A DNA stretch of 9,073 nucleotides from Cyclobacteriaceae bacterium (GCA_025455445.1 JALOMN010000049.1:1-9073), one strand, 5' to 3'. Positions 1-7,715 are shown, counted from the stretch's first letter. The notes: a model not told the origin generated them from the letters alone. Made by a program: numbers and translations.

Positions 1-778
1 GAATTACCTGAGCATTGTTCCACTTGCCTTTATTTAATAACAACAATCCATAACGTGCCATGGATCGTGGCGTACTGTAAAACACATTGTTATCTCCGGT
101 TTTTATAAATGAACCATCCATCCCGGTTATTGAAAGTATGTTTGTGCTTACATAGTTATTGAGTGTTTGGCCGGTGGCATTCGTGATCACTTTGTCCAGC
201 AATGTATAAGGAGCATTATGATATGCCCAGCGTGTGCCGGGATCAGCCTTGTAAAGTAAACATGCAGGCTCTGTGCAATCGCGATTGGCAACATTATCAT
301 CTAATCCGGTAGTCATGGTAAGTTGGTGGCGCACCGTGATTTTATTTTCCTGCGCAGTGGTGAGGCTAGTCCAGCCTGCACCTAAATAATCTGATGACTT
401 ACTATCAAAATTTAATTTACCCTGCGACTCCGCTATGCCCACCGCTGCCGAGGTAAGTGTTTTTCCAGCTGAGGCCCAATACCAATTGCTGGTGGCAGTG
501 AAATCAAGCGAAGTGTTTACCAGTTGTTTACCAAAATATTCTTCAATCACAATTTTTCCATCCTTTAATACAATTAACGCGCGTGTGTTATTGTCGGTGA
601 GAAAAGTTCTCAATGCCGGCAATGCAGTTTCATTCCATCCCAGGGAGGCTGGAGAAACACTTTCCCATGTAGAAGTTCCAATAGGCGGAAAGTAAAGTGA
701 AGAAACCTGTGGCGATGGCGTCTCTTCTTTGCATGAAATGACGACAAGAAGTAACAAGAAGAAAAATGGTCGCGTCAT
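1..778 (-). CDS. Lipoprotein serine hydrolase, beta-lactamase fold (partial, C-terminus beyond left edge)
   Basis: The minus strand is open from an ATG at 778-776 to the window edge, giving 259 residues without a stop. The N-terminus is a lipoprotein signal: a short charged start, a run of Phe and Leu, then V13-I14-S15-C16 as lipobox, so the protein should be lipid-anchored in the envelope. The serine beta-lactamase/penicillin-binding motifs follow: S103-A-G-K106 (SxxK, nucleophile and general base) and Y186-H-N188 (YxN). The third motif (KTG/HxG-like) would lie beyond the edge. The family (Pfam Beta-lactamase, class C type) includes esterases, D-aminopeptidases and 6-aminohexanoate-dimer hydrolases as well as beta-lactamases, and the substrate cannot be read from this part. 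A-rich bases precede the start, with no clear Shine-Dalgarno site. The upstream neighbour is divergent. Confidence 0.88.
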   Translation of the reverse strand, partial: MTRPFFFLLLLVVISCKEETPSPQVSSLYFPPIGTSTWESVSPASLGWNETALPALRTFLTDNNTRALIVLKDGKIVIEEYFGKQLVNTSLDFTATSNWYWASAGKTLTSAAVGIAESQGKLNFDSKSSDYLGAGWTSLTTAQENKITVRHQLTMTTGLDDNVANRDCTEPACLLYKADPGTRWAYHNAPYTLLDKVITNATGQTLNNYVSTNILSITGMDGSFIKTGDNNVFYSTPRSMARYGLLLLNKGKWNNAQVI

Positions 779-952
779 GATTTTAATTTAGAAATGAAGT
801 TAACATGAATAGATAATTTTCTGAAGGAATATAAACGACCAATCATTAAAACCGCCAAACCGGATATTATGATAGTTGTTATGTTGCAAAATTCGATGAA
901 TAAATAATAGACGATTCATTACATGGATAATTATTTAGCTCAATTTTTTGAT

Positions 953-967
953 TGATGATTTTCATCA
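953..967. promoter_or_regulatory. Inverted repeat next to the putative promoter
   Basis: TGATGA and TCATCA are perfect 6-base arms separated by TTT. The dyad ends at the first base of the proposed -33 element of the downstream operon. It has too few G and C bases for a good terminator and suits a small operator better. In AT-rich DNA a dyad of this size can arise by chance, so the role is a guess. Confidence 0.25.
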
Positions 968-998
968 TTGACGATTAAGCGCTGTGAATTTAGCTTTA
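967..998 (+). promoter_or_regulatory. Putative Bacteroidota-type promoter for the 1025-1747 operon
   Basis: ATTG at 967-970 and TAGCTTTA at 991-998 are separated by 20 bases. This resembles the known Bacteroidota consensus (TTTG, about 19-21 bases, TAnnTTTG) with one mismatch in each element. Transcription would start near 1003-1006, giving a leader of roughly 20 bases before the ATG at 1025. The call rests on spacing and consensus only. Confidence 0.35.
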
Positions 999-1024
999 TC
1001 CTTATTTCAAAAAAATAGGGAATT

Positions 1025-1270
1025 ATGAACACAATATCATTTTACCTGGCATTGGGAGTGATTGCAGGGTTAGCGATCGCACTGGATTTGGTTTTTTCCT
1101 ACAACCGAAAGGAGAGAGGGCTGTCGCGGCTTGCCGGACTTGCCTTTGCTTTTGTCATCGCTGGAATATTTTTGGGTGGGTTAAGAGTAATTGGCTATAG
1201 CTTGATGATGGTAGGTGTTATTTTAGCAGTGATTGATATCATGCACAATTCAAGAGAGCTTAAATCATAG
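1025..1270 (+). CDS. Small membrane protein of unknown function
   Basis: The 81-residue protein is almost entirely hydrophobic, with probable membrane helices at about residues 6-24, 35-52 and 55-72. The loop between the first two (about 25-34) carries R and K residues, which by the positive-inside rule places it in the cytoplasm. The C-terminal tail is short and polar. AGGGA at 1017-1021 lies just upstream of the ATG and is one of the better Shine-Dalgarno-like sites in the window. The next gene begins three bases after this stop, so the two are probably cotranscribed. I do not recognise a family. The compact hydrophobic plan and tight coupling support a real gene rather than a chance frame. 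Confidence 0.8.
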   Translation: MNTISFYLALGVIAGLAIALDLVFSYNRKERGLSRLAGLAFAFVIAGIFLGGLRVIGYSLMMVGVILAVIDIMHNSRELKS

Positions 1271-1273
1271 TGT

Positions 1274-1747
1274 ATGCATACCAATGATATTATTCGGGAA
1301 TATAAACCGTTGCGCATTACAAGTCCTGCGTTCGAATCAAACCACCCTATTCCCTCAAAATATACTTGTGAAGGAAAAGATATTAATCCGCCTCTTGATA
1401 TTGACGGCATACCTGAAAAGTCACACAGCCTCGCATTGATTGTGGATGATCCGGACGCACCTGGGAAAACCTGGGTGCATTGGGTAGTTTGGAATATTCC
1501 CATCACACATCATATCAAAGAGAATAGTATTCCCGGAGAGCAAGGAGTGAATGATTTTGGTCGGATAGCATGGGGTGGTCCTTGTCCGCCATCAGGAACA
1601 CACCGTTATTTTTTTAAAGTATATGCGCTGGATACATTGCTTCCACTTTCTTCCACATCAACCAAAAAAGAGTTGGAGCAAGCGATGGGCGAACACATTC
1701 TTGCTTTTGGTGAATTGGTTGGTTTATACAATAAGAAAGTAGTGTAA
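1274..1747 (+). CDS. YbhB/YbcL family PEBP-like protein
   Basis: This 157-residue protein matches the bacterial branch of the phosphatidylethanolamine-binding protein family (Raf kinase inhibitor-like, YbhB/YbcL). Signature segments are visible: the N-terminal stretch ITSPAF (15-20), DDPDAP (58-63), the VHWVVWNIP strand (68-76) and GGPCPPSGTHRY (101-112), which forms the conserved anion-binding pocket with the DPDAP Asp and His69. Length is typical for the family and no signal peptide is seen, so it should be cytoplasmic. Bacterial members have no firmly established role; ligand binding and inhibition of other enzymes have been suggested from the fold. It starts three bases after the small membrane-protein gene and is likely translated from the same message. 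Its stop codon is separated by one base from that of the convergent glycosidase gene. Confidence 0.95.
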   Translation: MHTNDIIREYKPLRITSPAFESNHPIPSKYTCEGKDINPPLDIDGIPEKSHSLALIVDDPDAPGKTWVHWVVWNIPITHHIKENSIPGEQGVNDFGRIAWGGPCPPSGTHRYFFKVYALDTLLPLSSTSTKKELEQAMGEHILAFGELVGLYNKKVV

Positions 1748-1748
1748 T

Positions 1749-4397
1749 TTATATTTTCTTCTTGCTGCTTGTCGGATAGGCAGGTTGAATCAATTTTGCC
1801 ACCAGTCCGGTCCACCCGGTTTGATGATTGGCACCTAACCCTCTTCCCGTATCACCATCAAAATATTCATGAAACAAAAGATGATCACAGAAGTGTGGAT
1901 TCGATTGAAGTAATTCATTGTTTTCATAGATAGGCCGCTTTCCGGATTCATCCTTTTTGAAAAGATTTATCATGCGCTGCGACAGGTCACTTGCAATTTC
2001 GCGCAACGTGAGCATGTTGCCTGAACCTGTGGGGTGTTCAATTTTAAAATCATCGCCATAATAATGATGAAAACGCTGCAGCGATTCAATAATTAAAAAG
2101 TTAACCGGAAACCACACGGGGCCGCGCCAGTTAGAATTGCCCCCGAATAAATACGAGTCGCTTTCGCCCGGTTGATAGCGCACGGCAAACTCAGAACCGT
2201 TGGCATATAATATATAGGGTTGTTGCTGATGTATTTTTGATAATGCGCGCACACCATAAGGAGATAAAAATTCGTTGGTATCCAGCATCCGTCTGAGCAG
2301 ACACTTCATGCGATGGCCACGTAATAATGAAAGCAAGTGACGTTGATTTTTGCCGCGCTCACCCCAGCGTGAAATCAGGCTGGCAAGATCGGGGCGATTT
2401 TGTAAAAACCAATCCAGGCGGGCGGTGAACTCCGGCATCTGTTGAAAAATTTCTTCATCCAATACTTCCACTGCAAAGAGTGGAATTAAGCCCACCATCG
2501 AGCGCACTTTCATTTTAATGCGCTCATTGTTGGGCAAATGCAATACATCATAGAAGAATTCATCTTCATCATCCCATAAGTTTACGCTTTCGTTATTTAC
2601 ATTGGCCATGGCACCTGCGATATATAAGAAGTGCTCGAAAAATTTCGTAGCCAGACTTTGATAGGTTGAATTTTCTTTTGCTAGCTCCAGGCTAATGCGC
2701 AACATATTGAGCGTAAACATGGCCATCCAGCTCGTGCCATCTGATTGTTCAATAATTCCTCCGGTAGGTAAATGATTACTGCTGCGATCAAACACGCCAA
2801 TGTTATCCATGCCCAAAAATCCTCCCTGAAAAATATTGTTGCCATGCTCATCTTTTTTATTTACCCACCAAGTGAAGTTGAGCAATAATTTATGAAAGAC
2901 TTCTTCAAGAAATTTGCGATCTGGTTTTCCGTCTTGCAGTCTGCGATCGATTTTATAAATGCGCCAGCTGGCCCATGCATGCACGGGTGGATTCACATCG
3001 CTGAACGACCACTCATATGCAGGTAGTTGCCCGTTGGGATGCAGGTACCATTCTTTGGTAAGGAGCAGCATCTGGTGTTTGGCAAACTCAGGATCGACCA
3101 TCGCAATTGGGATGGCATGAAAAGCAAGATCCCAGGCGGCATACCAAGGATACTCCCATTTGTCGGGCATGGAGATGATATCCGCGCTATGGTGATGATT
3201 CCACTCTCGATTTCGTTTATGTTTTCGTTCGGGTGGTGGTGGAGGCATGGCGGGATCGCCCCGCAGCCACACATCTAAATCGTAATAATAAAATTGCTTG
3301 CTCCACAGCATTCCTGCTAATGCCTGCCGCTGAATCATGCAAGCTTCTGCATCTTTATTTCGCTCTTGTAATCCATGATAAAACTCATCGGCTTCGAGCT
3401 TTCTTTTCTTAAAAACAGAATTAAAATCTGCAAACGGTTTTGCATTGAACTGTGACGAAAGTCTGAGTTGCAAAACACGGGTAGCGCCTGCGTCTATCAC
3501 ATAATCAATACGAAAGGCACCTTTTGTTCCTTGTTGAGCTTTATTAACTGAACCGGGATAATCAAAAATTACATGATCGTTTATTCCGTCTTTGAAATAC
3601 CCTTCCTGAAAGTGTTCGTATAATCGCCACGTGTTGGTTTCGTTTTCACAAAAGAGGCCCGTTGCATTTTCATTGCAGTATAAATAGTAACTTCCTAAAT
3701 CACGGTGGTTGATGCGAATGGTATTCTTATCATCCAGAAATAATTCTGGTTTGTAATTATCATAACCCCACGCCCAGGTGTTGCGAAACCAGATCGTAGG
3801 AAATACATCAATCGGTGCTGCCACCGGCCCTCTGTTTGTAATTTTAATCTCAATTAAAATATCGCTGGTGTCAGCTTTGGCATATGCTACCTCAATATCG
3901 AAGTAGCGATTCTCATTAAAAATCCCGGTATCCAGCAATTCAAATTCGCGATCTTGTTTTCCTAATCGGCTGGTAACTTCAAGCAATTGGCTATAGGGAA
4001 ATTCATTTTGCGGATACTTGTAAAGCATGCGCATGTAGGAATGTGTGGGGGTGGAATCGAGGTAGTAATAAAGTTCTTTTACATCTTCACCATGATTTCC
4101 TTCCGGATTGGTAAGACCAAAATAACGCTCTTTGAGTATCGGATCTTTTTTGTTCCACACAGCCAATGAAAAGCAAAGCAGCTGATTCTCATCAGAAATT
4201 CCGGCTATACCTTCTTCGCCCCAGCGGTATGCCTTGCTGCGTGCTTTATCGTGGCTAATATAATTCCAGGCATCGCCATGGGCACTGTAATCTTCGCGCA
4301 CGGTACCCCATTGCCTGTCGGTAAGATAGGGTCCCCACTGCCGCCAGTTTTTTAGACGATCACGGTCTTCTATTAATCGCTGTTTTTCTGCTGTCAT
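1749..4397 (-). CDS. GH63 / MGH1-like glycoside hydrolase
   Basis: The 882-residue protein resembles the large bacterial proteins annotated as glucosidase in family GH63 (clan GH-G, (alpha/alpha)6 barrel). The N-terminal half (about 1-340) is largely beta-type sequence. A linker with PPPPPE (385-390) and an HHH run (401-403) leads to the catalytic barrel. The segment WYAAWDLAFH (418-427) provides Asp423 as likely general acid, WRGPVW (757-762) is a conserved barrel motif, and HEYFDGDTG (843-851) provides Glu844 as likely general base before GWTGL. These catalytic assignments come from family analogy. There is no signal peptide, so the enzyme is cytoplasmic. Characterised relatives remove glucose or mannose from oligosaccharides or glycosylglycerates; the substrate here is unknown. 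AAAGAAG upstream of the ATG is a weak ribosome-binding site. The gene is divergent from the CDP-alcohol transferase (65-base gap). Confidence 0.93.
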   Translation of the reverse strand: MTAEKQRLIEDRDRLKNWRQWGPYLTDRQWGTVREDYSAHGDAWNYISHDKARSKAYRWGEEGIAGISDENQLLCFSLAVWNKKDPILKERYFGLTNPEGNHGEDVKELYYYLDSTPTHSYMRMLYKYPQNEFPYSQLLEVTSRLGKQDREFELLDTGIFNENRYFDIEVAYAKADTSDILIEIKITNRGPVAAPIDVFPTIWFRNTWAWGYDNYKPELFLDDKNTIRINHRDLGSYYLYCNENATGLFCENETNTWRLYEHFQEGYFKDGINDHVIFDYPGSVNKAQQGTKGAFRIDYVIDAGATRVLQLRLSSQFNAKPFADFNSVFKKRKLEADEFYHGLQERNKDAEACMIQRQALAGMLWSKQFYYYDLDVWLRGDPAMPPPPPERKHKRNREWNHHHSADIISMPDKWEYPWYAAWDLAFHAIPIAMVDPEFAKHQMLLLTKEWYLHPNGQLPAYEWSFSDVNPPVHAWASWRIYKIDRRLQDGKPDRKFLEEVFHKLLLNFTWWVNKKDEHGNNIFQGGFLGMDNIGVFDRSSNHLPTGGIIEQSDGTSWMAMFTLNMLRISLELAKENSTYQSLATKFFEHFLYIAGAMANVNNESVNLWDDEDEFFYDVLHLPNNERIKMKVRSMVGLIPLFAVEVLDEEIFQQMPEFTARLDWFLQNRPDLASLISRWGERGKNQRHLLSLLRGHRMKCLLRRMLDTNEFLSPYGVRALSKIHQQQPYILYANGSEFAVRYQPGESDSYLFGGNSNWRGPVWFPVNFLIIESLQRFHHYYGDDFKIEHPTGSGNMLTLREIASDLSQRMINLFKKDESGKRPIYENNELLQSNPHFCDHLLFHEYFDGDTGRGLGANHQTGWTGLVAKLIQPAYPTSSKKKI

Positions 4398-4462
4398 ACT
4401 TCTTTAAAAATAGTCAAAATCAATATACCGCACATCACTTCATTTCATAACTTGAGGGTGCG

Positions 4463-5080
4463 ATGCAAGACTCAAAGAAAATTTCACGGTTTTCAGATTT
4501 ACGCGAGGCCAGTCGTGTGGTACAATTGGTTAATCTGATTACACTATATCGCATTATAGCATTTCCATTTTTGCTGATGTTCATTTATTTCAACCGACTT
4601 GATATTTTTAAATGGTTGATAATAATAAGTTTTTTTACCGATGCCATTGATGGATATCTTGCCCGGAAGTATAAAGCAAATAGCATCTTAGGTGCTAAAC
4701 TCGATTCGATTGGTGATGACCTCACTATTCTGGCAGCCATCATCGGACTTGCGGTATTCAGATTTGAGTTTTTGAAGCAAGAGTGGTTGATTTTTGCTAT
4801 CCCGTTATTTTTCTTCTTTGTGCAACTCATTGCAGCATTCATCCGATACGGAAAAATGAGTAGTTTTCATACCTATCTGGCAAAAACAGCGGCCATCTTG
4901 CAAGGATTATTTTTGTGTTCGATGTTCTTATTTGAACATCCTTATTATCCTTTATTTTATGCAACTGCTGTGGTTACGCTTATAGAGTTAATTGAAGAGA
5001 TTTTTATTGTTATCATTTTGCCTGAATGGAAAACGAATGTGAAGGGATTGTATTGGGTGTGGAATGAGCGAGGCTCTTAA
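4463..5080 (+). CDS. CDP-alcohol phosphatidyltransferase family membrane protein
   Basis: This 205-residue integral membrane protein carries the complete CDP-alcohol phosphatidyltransferase signature D-x2-DG-x2-AR-x8-G-x3-D-x3-D: Asp60, Asp63-Gly64, Ala67-Arg68, Gly77, Asp81 and Asp85. These Asp residues bind the metal and CDP moiety while phosphatidyl or a similar group is transferred to an alcohol. Hydrophobic segments at about 22-42, 46-60, 86-99, 108-127, 142-157 and 165-186 fit the six-helix plan of the family. An N-terminal polar stretch of about 18 residues precedes the first helix. AGGG at 4455-4458 is a plausible ribosome-binding site. PgsA-like phosphatidylglycerophosphate synthases are close in size, but the acceptor (glycerol phosphate, inositol phosphate, serine or another) cannot be told from sequence alone. 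No other lipid gene adjoins it. Confidence 0.93.
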   Translation: MQDSKKISRFSDLREASRVVQLVNLITLYRIIAFPFLLMFIYFNRLDIFKWLIIISFFTDAIDGYLARKYKANSILGAKLDSIGDDLTILAAIIGLAVFRFEFLKQEWLIFAIPLFFFFVQLIAAFIRYGKMSSFHTYLAKTAAILQGLFLCSMFLFEHPYYPLFYATAVVTLIELIEEIFIVIILPEWKTNVKGLYWVWNERGS

Positions 5081-5099
5081 TGAATCGACCTATTTTATA

Positions 5100-6968
5100 C
5101 TAGCCTTCGGTGAGTTGATTCGGTAAGGTAACGGTAAAGACAGATCCCTTACCAAATTCTGAGTGTACGTTAATTTTACCATTCAGTTTATCTACCACTT
5201 CTTTTACGATATATAATCCCAGCCCTGAGCCTGAGCTATGTTCAGTAGCGCGCACGAACATATCAAATATCCGGCCTTGCATTTCCGGTAGTATTCCTTC
5301 ACCATTATCTTCTACTATAATGCGGGCTTCACGAGCATTTACGTCTACCTTTATCGAAATGAAAGGTTGGTTCTTTTTAAGGTCGATATATTTTATTGAG
5401 TTTGAAATCAGGTTGTTGAGAATAATTTGAATGCGGCCACGGTCAGAAGTAAACTCACACGATTCAGTAACATCAATTGATTTATTTATATTTTTCAGGT
5501 TATCCAGAAAATTAAAATGCTCAAACGATTCATTAATTACTTTATTAAAATCAATTACTTGTTGTGCCATTGCCATTCGGGCGTTGCGCGAGTGGTCTAC
5601 GATATCCCGAATGAACGTATCAAGTTTCAGCAACGTTTTTTCCTGCATGTTGAGAAGCACCTCAATATTCTCCATCGATTTTTCAAGTCGCACTACTTTA
5701 ATTAAGCCAAGGAGTGAAGCGATAGGAGCACGCAAATCGTGCGAGGCGCTATATACAAACCTATCCAGTTCCTGGTTGGTTTTAGTGAGTTCTTCATTTT
5801 TTACAATCAGGTTACGCTCAGTCTCTTTTTCACGAGAGATGTCTTCCATGATACCGAGCATACGCACATTTTCAGTGGGGTCGTTATCGCGTATAAAAAA
5901 TCCGCGGTCGCTCACAATTTTATAATGTCCGTCTCGATGGCGGAAGCGATATACAACCTCAAACTTGGAGAAATTATCTTGTGCATGATCCAATTCTTCC
6001 AAAATGCGTTCCTTGTCGTCCGGATGGATAAGTTCGCTCCAGCGGTTAATGTCTCCCATTTCTTCATGTGAAAATCCTAATACTTCATGGGTACTGCCCG
6101 TCCATAAAATTTTTCCGGTGGTGGTATTGAAATCATATACCATCTGCCCGGATGACTTCACAATTAAATCATAACGAATTTGCCAGCCGCGTTTTTCCTG
6201 TTCTGTCAGTTTACGTTCTGTAATATCCTGAACGGTTCCCAGCATTTTTTCCGGCTGACCCTGAATATTATAAAATACAACACCCACCGCTTTAATCCAT
6301 CGTACCGCATGGTCAATGCGTCTTACACGGTGCTCTACATGATATTCCTTTTTTAACGCTATTGCTGCCTGAAGAATTTCAGCGACAACTTTGCGATCAT
6401 CCGGATGAATGAAGTTTTTATATTCTTCGAAAGTGACAAACTCGCTAGTTTTTGGAAAATTAAAAATCTCATAGATTTCGTCAGACCAGAATACTTTGTT
6501 TTCATGCATATGCCACTCCCATACACCCGTGCGCGTGGCACTCAAAGCAAGGCGCAAGGTAGTTTGAGTATCCTGCAATGTTCGTGAGGTTTGCACCATG
6601 CTGCTCACATCCAATACGAAAACCACTACTCCCGCTATCGTACCATTATCATCTATGATCGGATCATAGCGATCTTCCCAGAATGAGCGCATTAATTTTC
6701 TATCGCCAAATTCTTCAACAATACTAAACCGCTCACCGGCTAGCGCCCGATCAAAGTTTGCTTTTGATTTGGCTTTGTCTGGCTGAGGTAAAAATTCAAG
6801 CATATTGTCACCCACGTGAATATCCGCATCCCATAACTTTTTCATCGTGATTTGATGAGAGCGGGTAAAGGATGTGTAGCAGTAATTTCTGTCAAGTGAG
6901 AACATGATAATATTATTGGAGCTTTCAAGTGCTCTTATAATATTATTTTCATTGGATGACGTTGACAT
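5100..6968 (-). CDS. Soluble sensor histidine kinase with three PAS domains
   Basis: The 622-residue protein has three PAS-like domains at about 13-125, 135-252 and 262-378. The second and third are PAS_3-like, with IHPDD at 187-191 and 314-318, and each ends in a PAC-type segment (VQDITERK, MEDISREK). A short coiled-coil-like stretch (380-402) joins them to the dimerisation domain, with phospho-acceptor His410 in SASHDLRAP. The HATPase domain shows the N box (Asn523 in ISNSIKY), G1 (DNGEG, 554-558), F box (FDMF, 568-571) and G2 (GSGLGLYI, 580-587), so all catalytic parts are present. There is no membrane segment or signal peptide, and no receiver domain or adjacent response regulator. It probably senses a cytoplasmic signal (redox, gas, light or small ligand) and passes phosphate to a regulator encoded elsewhere. 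Its 3' end faces the transferase gene across 19 bases. Confidence 0.96.
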   Translation of the reverse strand: MSTSSNENNIIRALESSNNIIMFSLDRNYCYTSFTRSHQITMKKLWDADIHVGDNMLEFLPQPDKAKSKANFDRALAGERFSIVEEFGDRKLMRSFWEDRYDPIIDDNGTIAGVVVFVLDVSSMVQTSRTLQDTQTTLRLALSATRTGVWEWHMHENKVFWSDEIYEIFNFPKTSEFVTFEEYKNFIHPDDRKVVAEILQAAIALKKEYHVEHRVRRIDHAVRWIKAVGVVFYNIQGQPEKMLGTVQDITERKLTEQEKRGWQIRYDLIVKSSGQMVYDFNTTTGKILWTGSTHEVLGFSHEEMGDINRWSELIHPDDKERILEELDHAQDNFSKFEVVYRFRHRDGHYKIVSDRGFFIRDNDPTENVRMLGIMEDISREKETERNLIVKNEELTKTNQELDRFVYSASHDLRAPIASLLGLIKVVRLEKSMENIEVLLNMQEKTLLKLDTFIRDIVDHSRNARMAMAQQVIDFNKVINESFEHFNFLDNLKNINKSIDVTESCEFTSDRGRIQIILNNLISNSIKYIDLKKNQPFISIKVDVNAREARIIVEDNGEGILPEMQGRIFDMFVRATEHSSGSGLGLYIVKEVVDKLNGKINVHSEFGKGSVFTVTLPNQLTEG

Positions 6969-7328
6969 GATTTTTACCGAAATGAATCTGTCAATTTATA
7001 TAAAAGCAGGTCTATCGACAATTATTATTACTTTAATCGCCTCTACAATTTGCCGGTAAGCCGTTGAAAAGTCCCTCTGTTCGCCAATTGAACATAGCAC
7101 AAAGATGGAGTTGGTGTAAACTGTTGTTTTATATCGGGAATTAAACCTCACAATCTTATTAAGAAGCAAAAAAGTTAATTCGTATTTTATATCATAAAGT
7201 CAAAAAATTGGCCAAACGATGAATTATCTTTATCATGTTAAAAGCGTATTCTTTGTAACCGCAGGAAGGACAGAGATTTTCAGATTTTTTAATATTGTTT
7301 TTGTTGTAAACTCATAACCTGTTTAAAT
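6969..7328. other. Intergenic region without a convincing gene
   Basis: These 360 AT-rich bases separate the kinase start from the end of the HxlR gene, both read on the minus strand. They should hold the kinase promoter and leader. On the minus strand CATCTTTG (7107-7100) is one base from the TAnnTTTG consensus, but no TTTG-like element lies at the expected distance, so I do not call a promoter. TTGGCCAA at 7208-7215 is an 8-base palindrome of uncertain meaning. I found no strong hairpin with a T-run after the HxlR stop, no tRNA and no recognisable riboswitch. Confidence 0.6.
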
Positions 7329-7697
7329 CTAGGCTTTTTTCTTTTTTAGCTCACTCTCTTTCACTCCAAACTCCTTCATCAATTCCGTTCCATATTTTCT
7401 GATTACCTCAATTATCGGGATAGCTTTTAATCCTCGACTGGTAATAGAGTACTCCACTTTTGGTGGAACCACTGCATATACTTTGCGCGTCACAAATCCT
7501 TCTTTTTCCAGGCTGCGGAGCACACTGCTCAGCATTTTATGTGTAATGTGAGGTAAGTCTTTTTTTAAGTCACTATATCGTAGCGTTTTATCACGCAAGC
7601 GCCACAGGATAGGCATCTTCCATGTTCCACCAATCCGATCCATGGCAAACTCAACAGGGTTATAGTATATTTTTTTATCGTAAATGAAGTCGGGCAT
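7329..7697 (-). CDS. HxlR family winged-helix transcriptional regulator
   Basis: This 122-residue protein follows the HxlR (MarR-like winged helix) pattern closely: NPVEFAMDRIGGTWKMPILW (13-32), the recognition-helix region with LPHITHKMLSSVLRSLEKEG (48-67), then the wing with VVPPKVEYSIT (76-86) and a C-terminal dimerisation helix. The family acts as dimeric repressors or activators of divergent genes, often in response to electrophiles or oxidants. Many members have Cys at the start of the CPVE motif, the redox-active residue in YodB and HypR. Here it is Asn13, and the protein contains no cysteine at all, so a thiol switch within it is ruled out. The tail is rich in lysine (KKKK near the end). 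The gene is divergent from the DJ-1/PfpI gene across 171 bases containing several dyads, the classic arrangement for a regulator controlling itself and its neighbour. Confidence 0.94.
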   Translation of the reverse strand: MPDFIYDKKIYYNPVEFAMDRIGGTWKMPILWRLRDKTLRYSDLKKDLPHITHKMLSSVLRSLEKEGFVTRKVYAVVPPKVEYSITSRGLKAIPIIEVIRKYGTELMKEFGVKESELKKKKA

Positions 7698-7715
7698 AGG
7701 TGGCTGATTAAATAT

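Noticed and set aside
435..695. Plus-strand 86-codon frame over the left-edge hydrolase
   Set aside because: It lies opposite the lipoprotein serine hydrolase, which has lipobox, SxxK and YxN motifs; the plus frame has none and is a shadow.
1733..1760. AAGAAA / TTTCTT dyad across the PEBP-glycosidase junction as a shared terminator
   Set aside because: The stem is six bases, has only one G or C per arm and a loop of 16 bases, so it would be too weak for a terminator.
3181..3260. Proline and histidine runs in the glycosidase as a recent insertion
   Set aside because: From memory, relatives of this enzyme carry a similar proline-rich linker just before the catalytic barrel, so it is probably a family trait. 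The reading frame is uninterrupted.
4398..4462. Promoter elements in the divergent gap between glycosidase and transferase genes
   Set aside because: TATTTTTA (minus) and TAACTTGA (plus) resemble a -7 element but lie so near the start codons that transcripts would be leaderless, and neither has a TTTG-like partner upstream.
5082..5121. GAATCGAC / GTTGATTC dyad across the transferase-kinase junction as a terminator
   Set aside because: It needs a G-T pair, has a loop of 24 bases and no T-run on either side.
7219..7317. 32-codon plus-strand frame starting at ATG in the gap between the kinase and HxlR genes
   Set aside because: It has no ribosome-binding site, lies in AT-rich DNA, shows no recognisable domain, and its composition (many Phe and Val from T-runs) fits chance.
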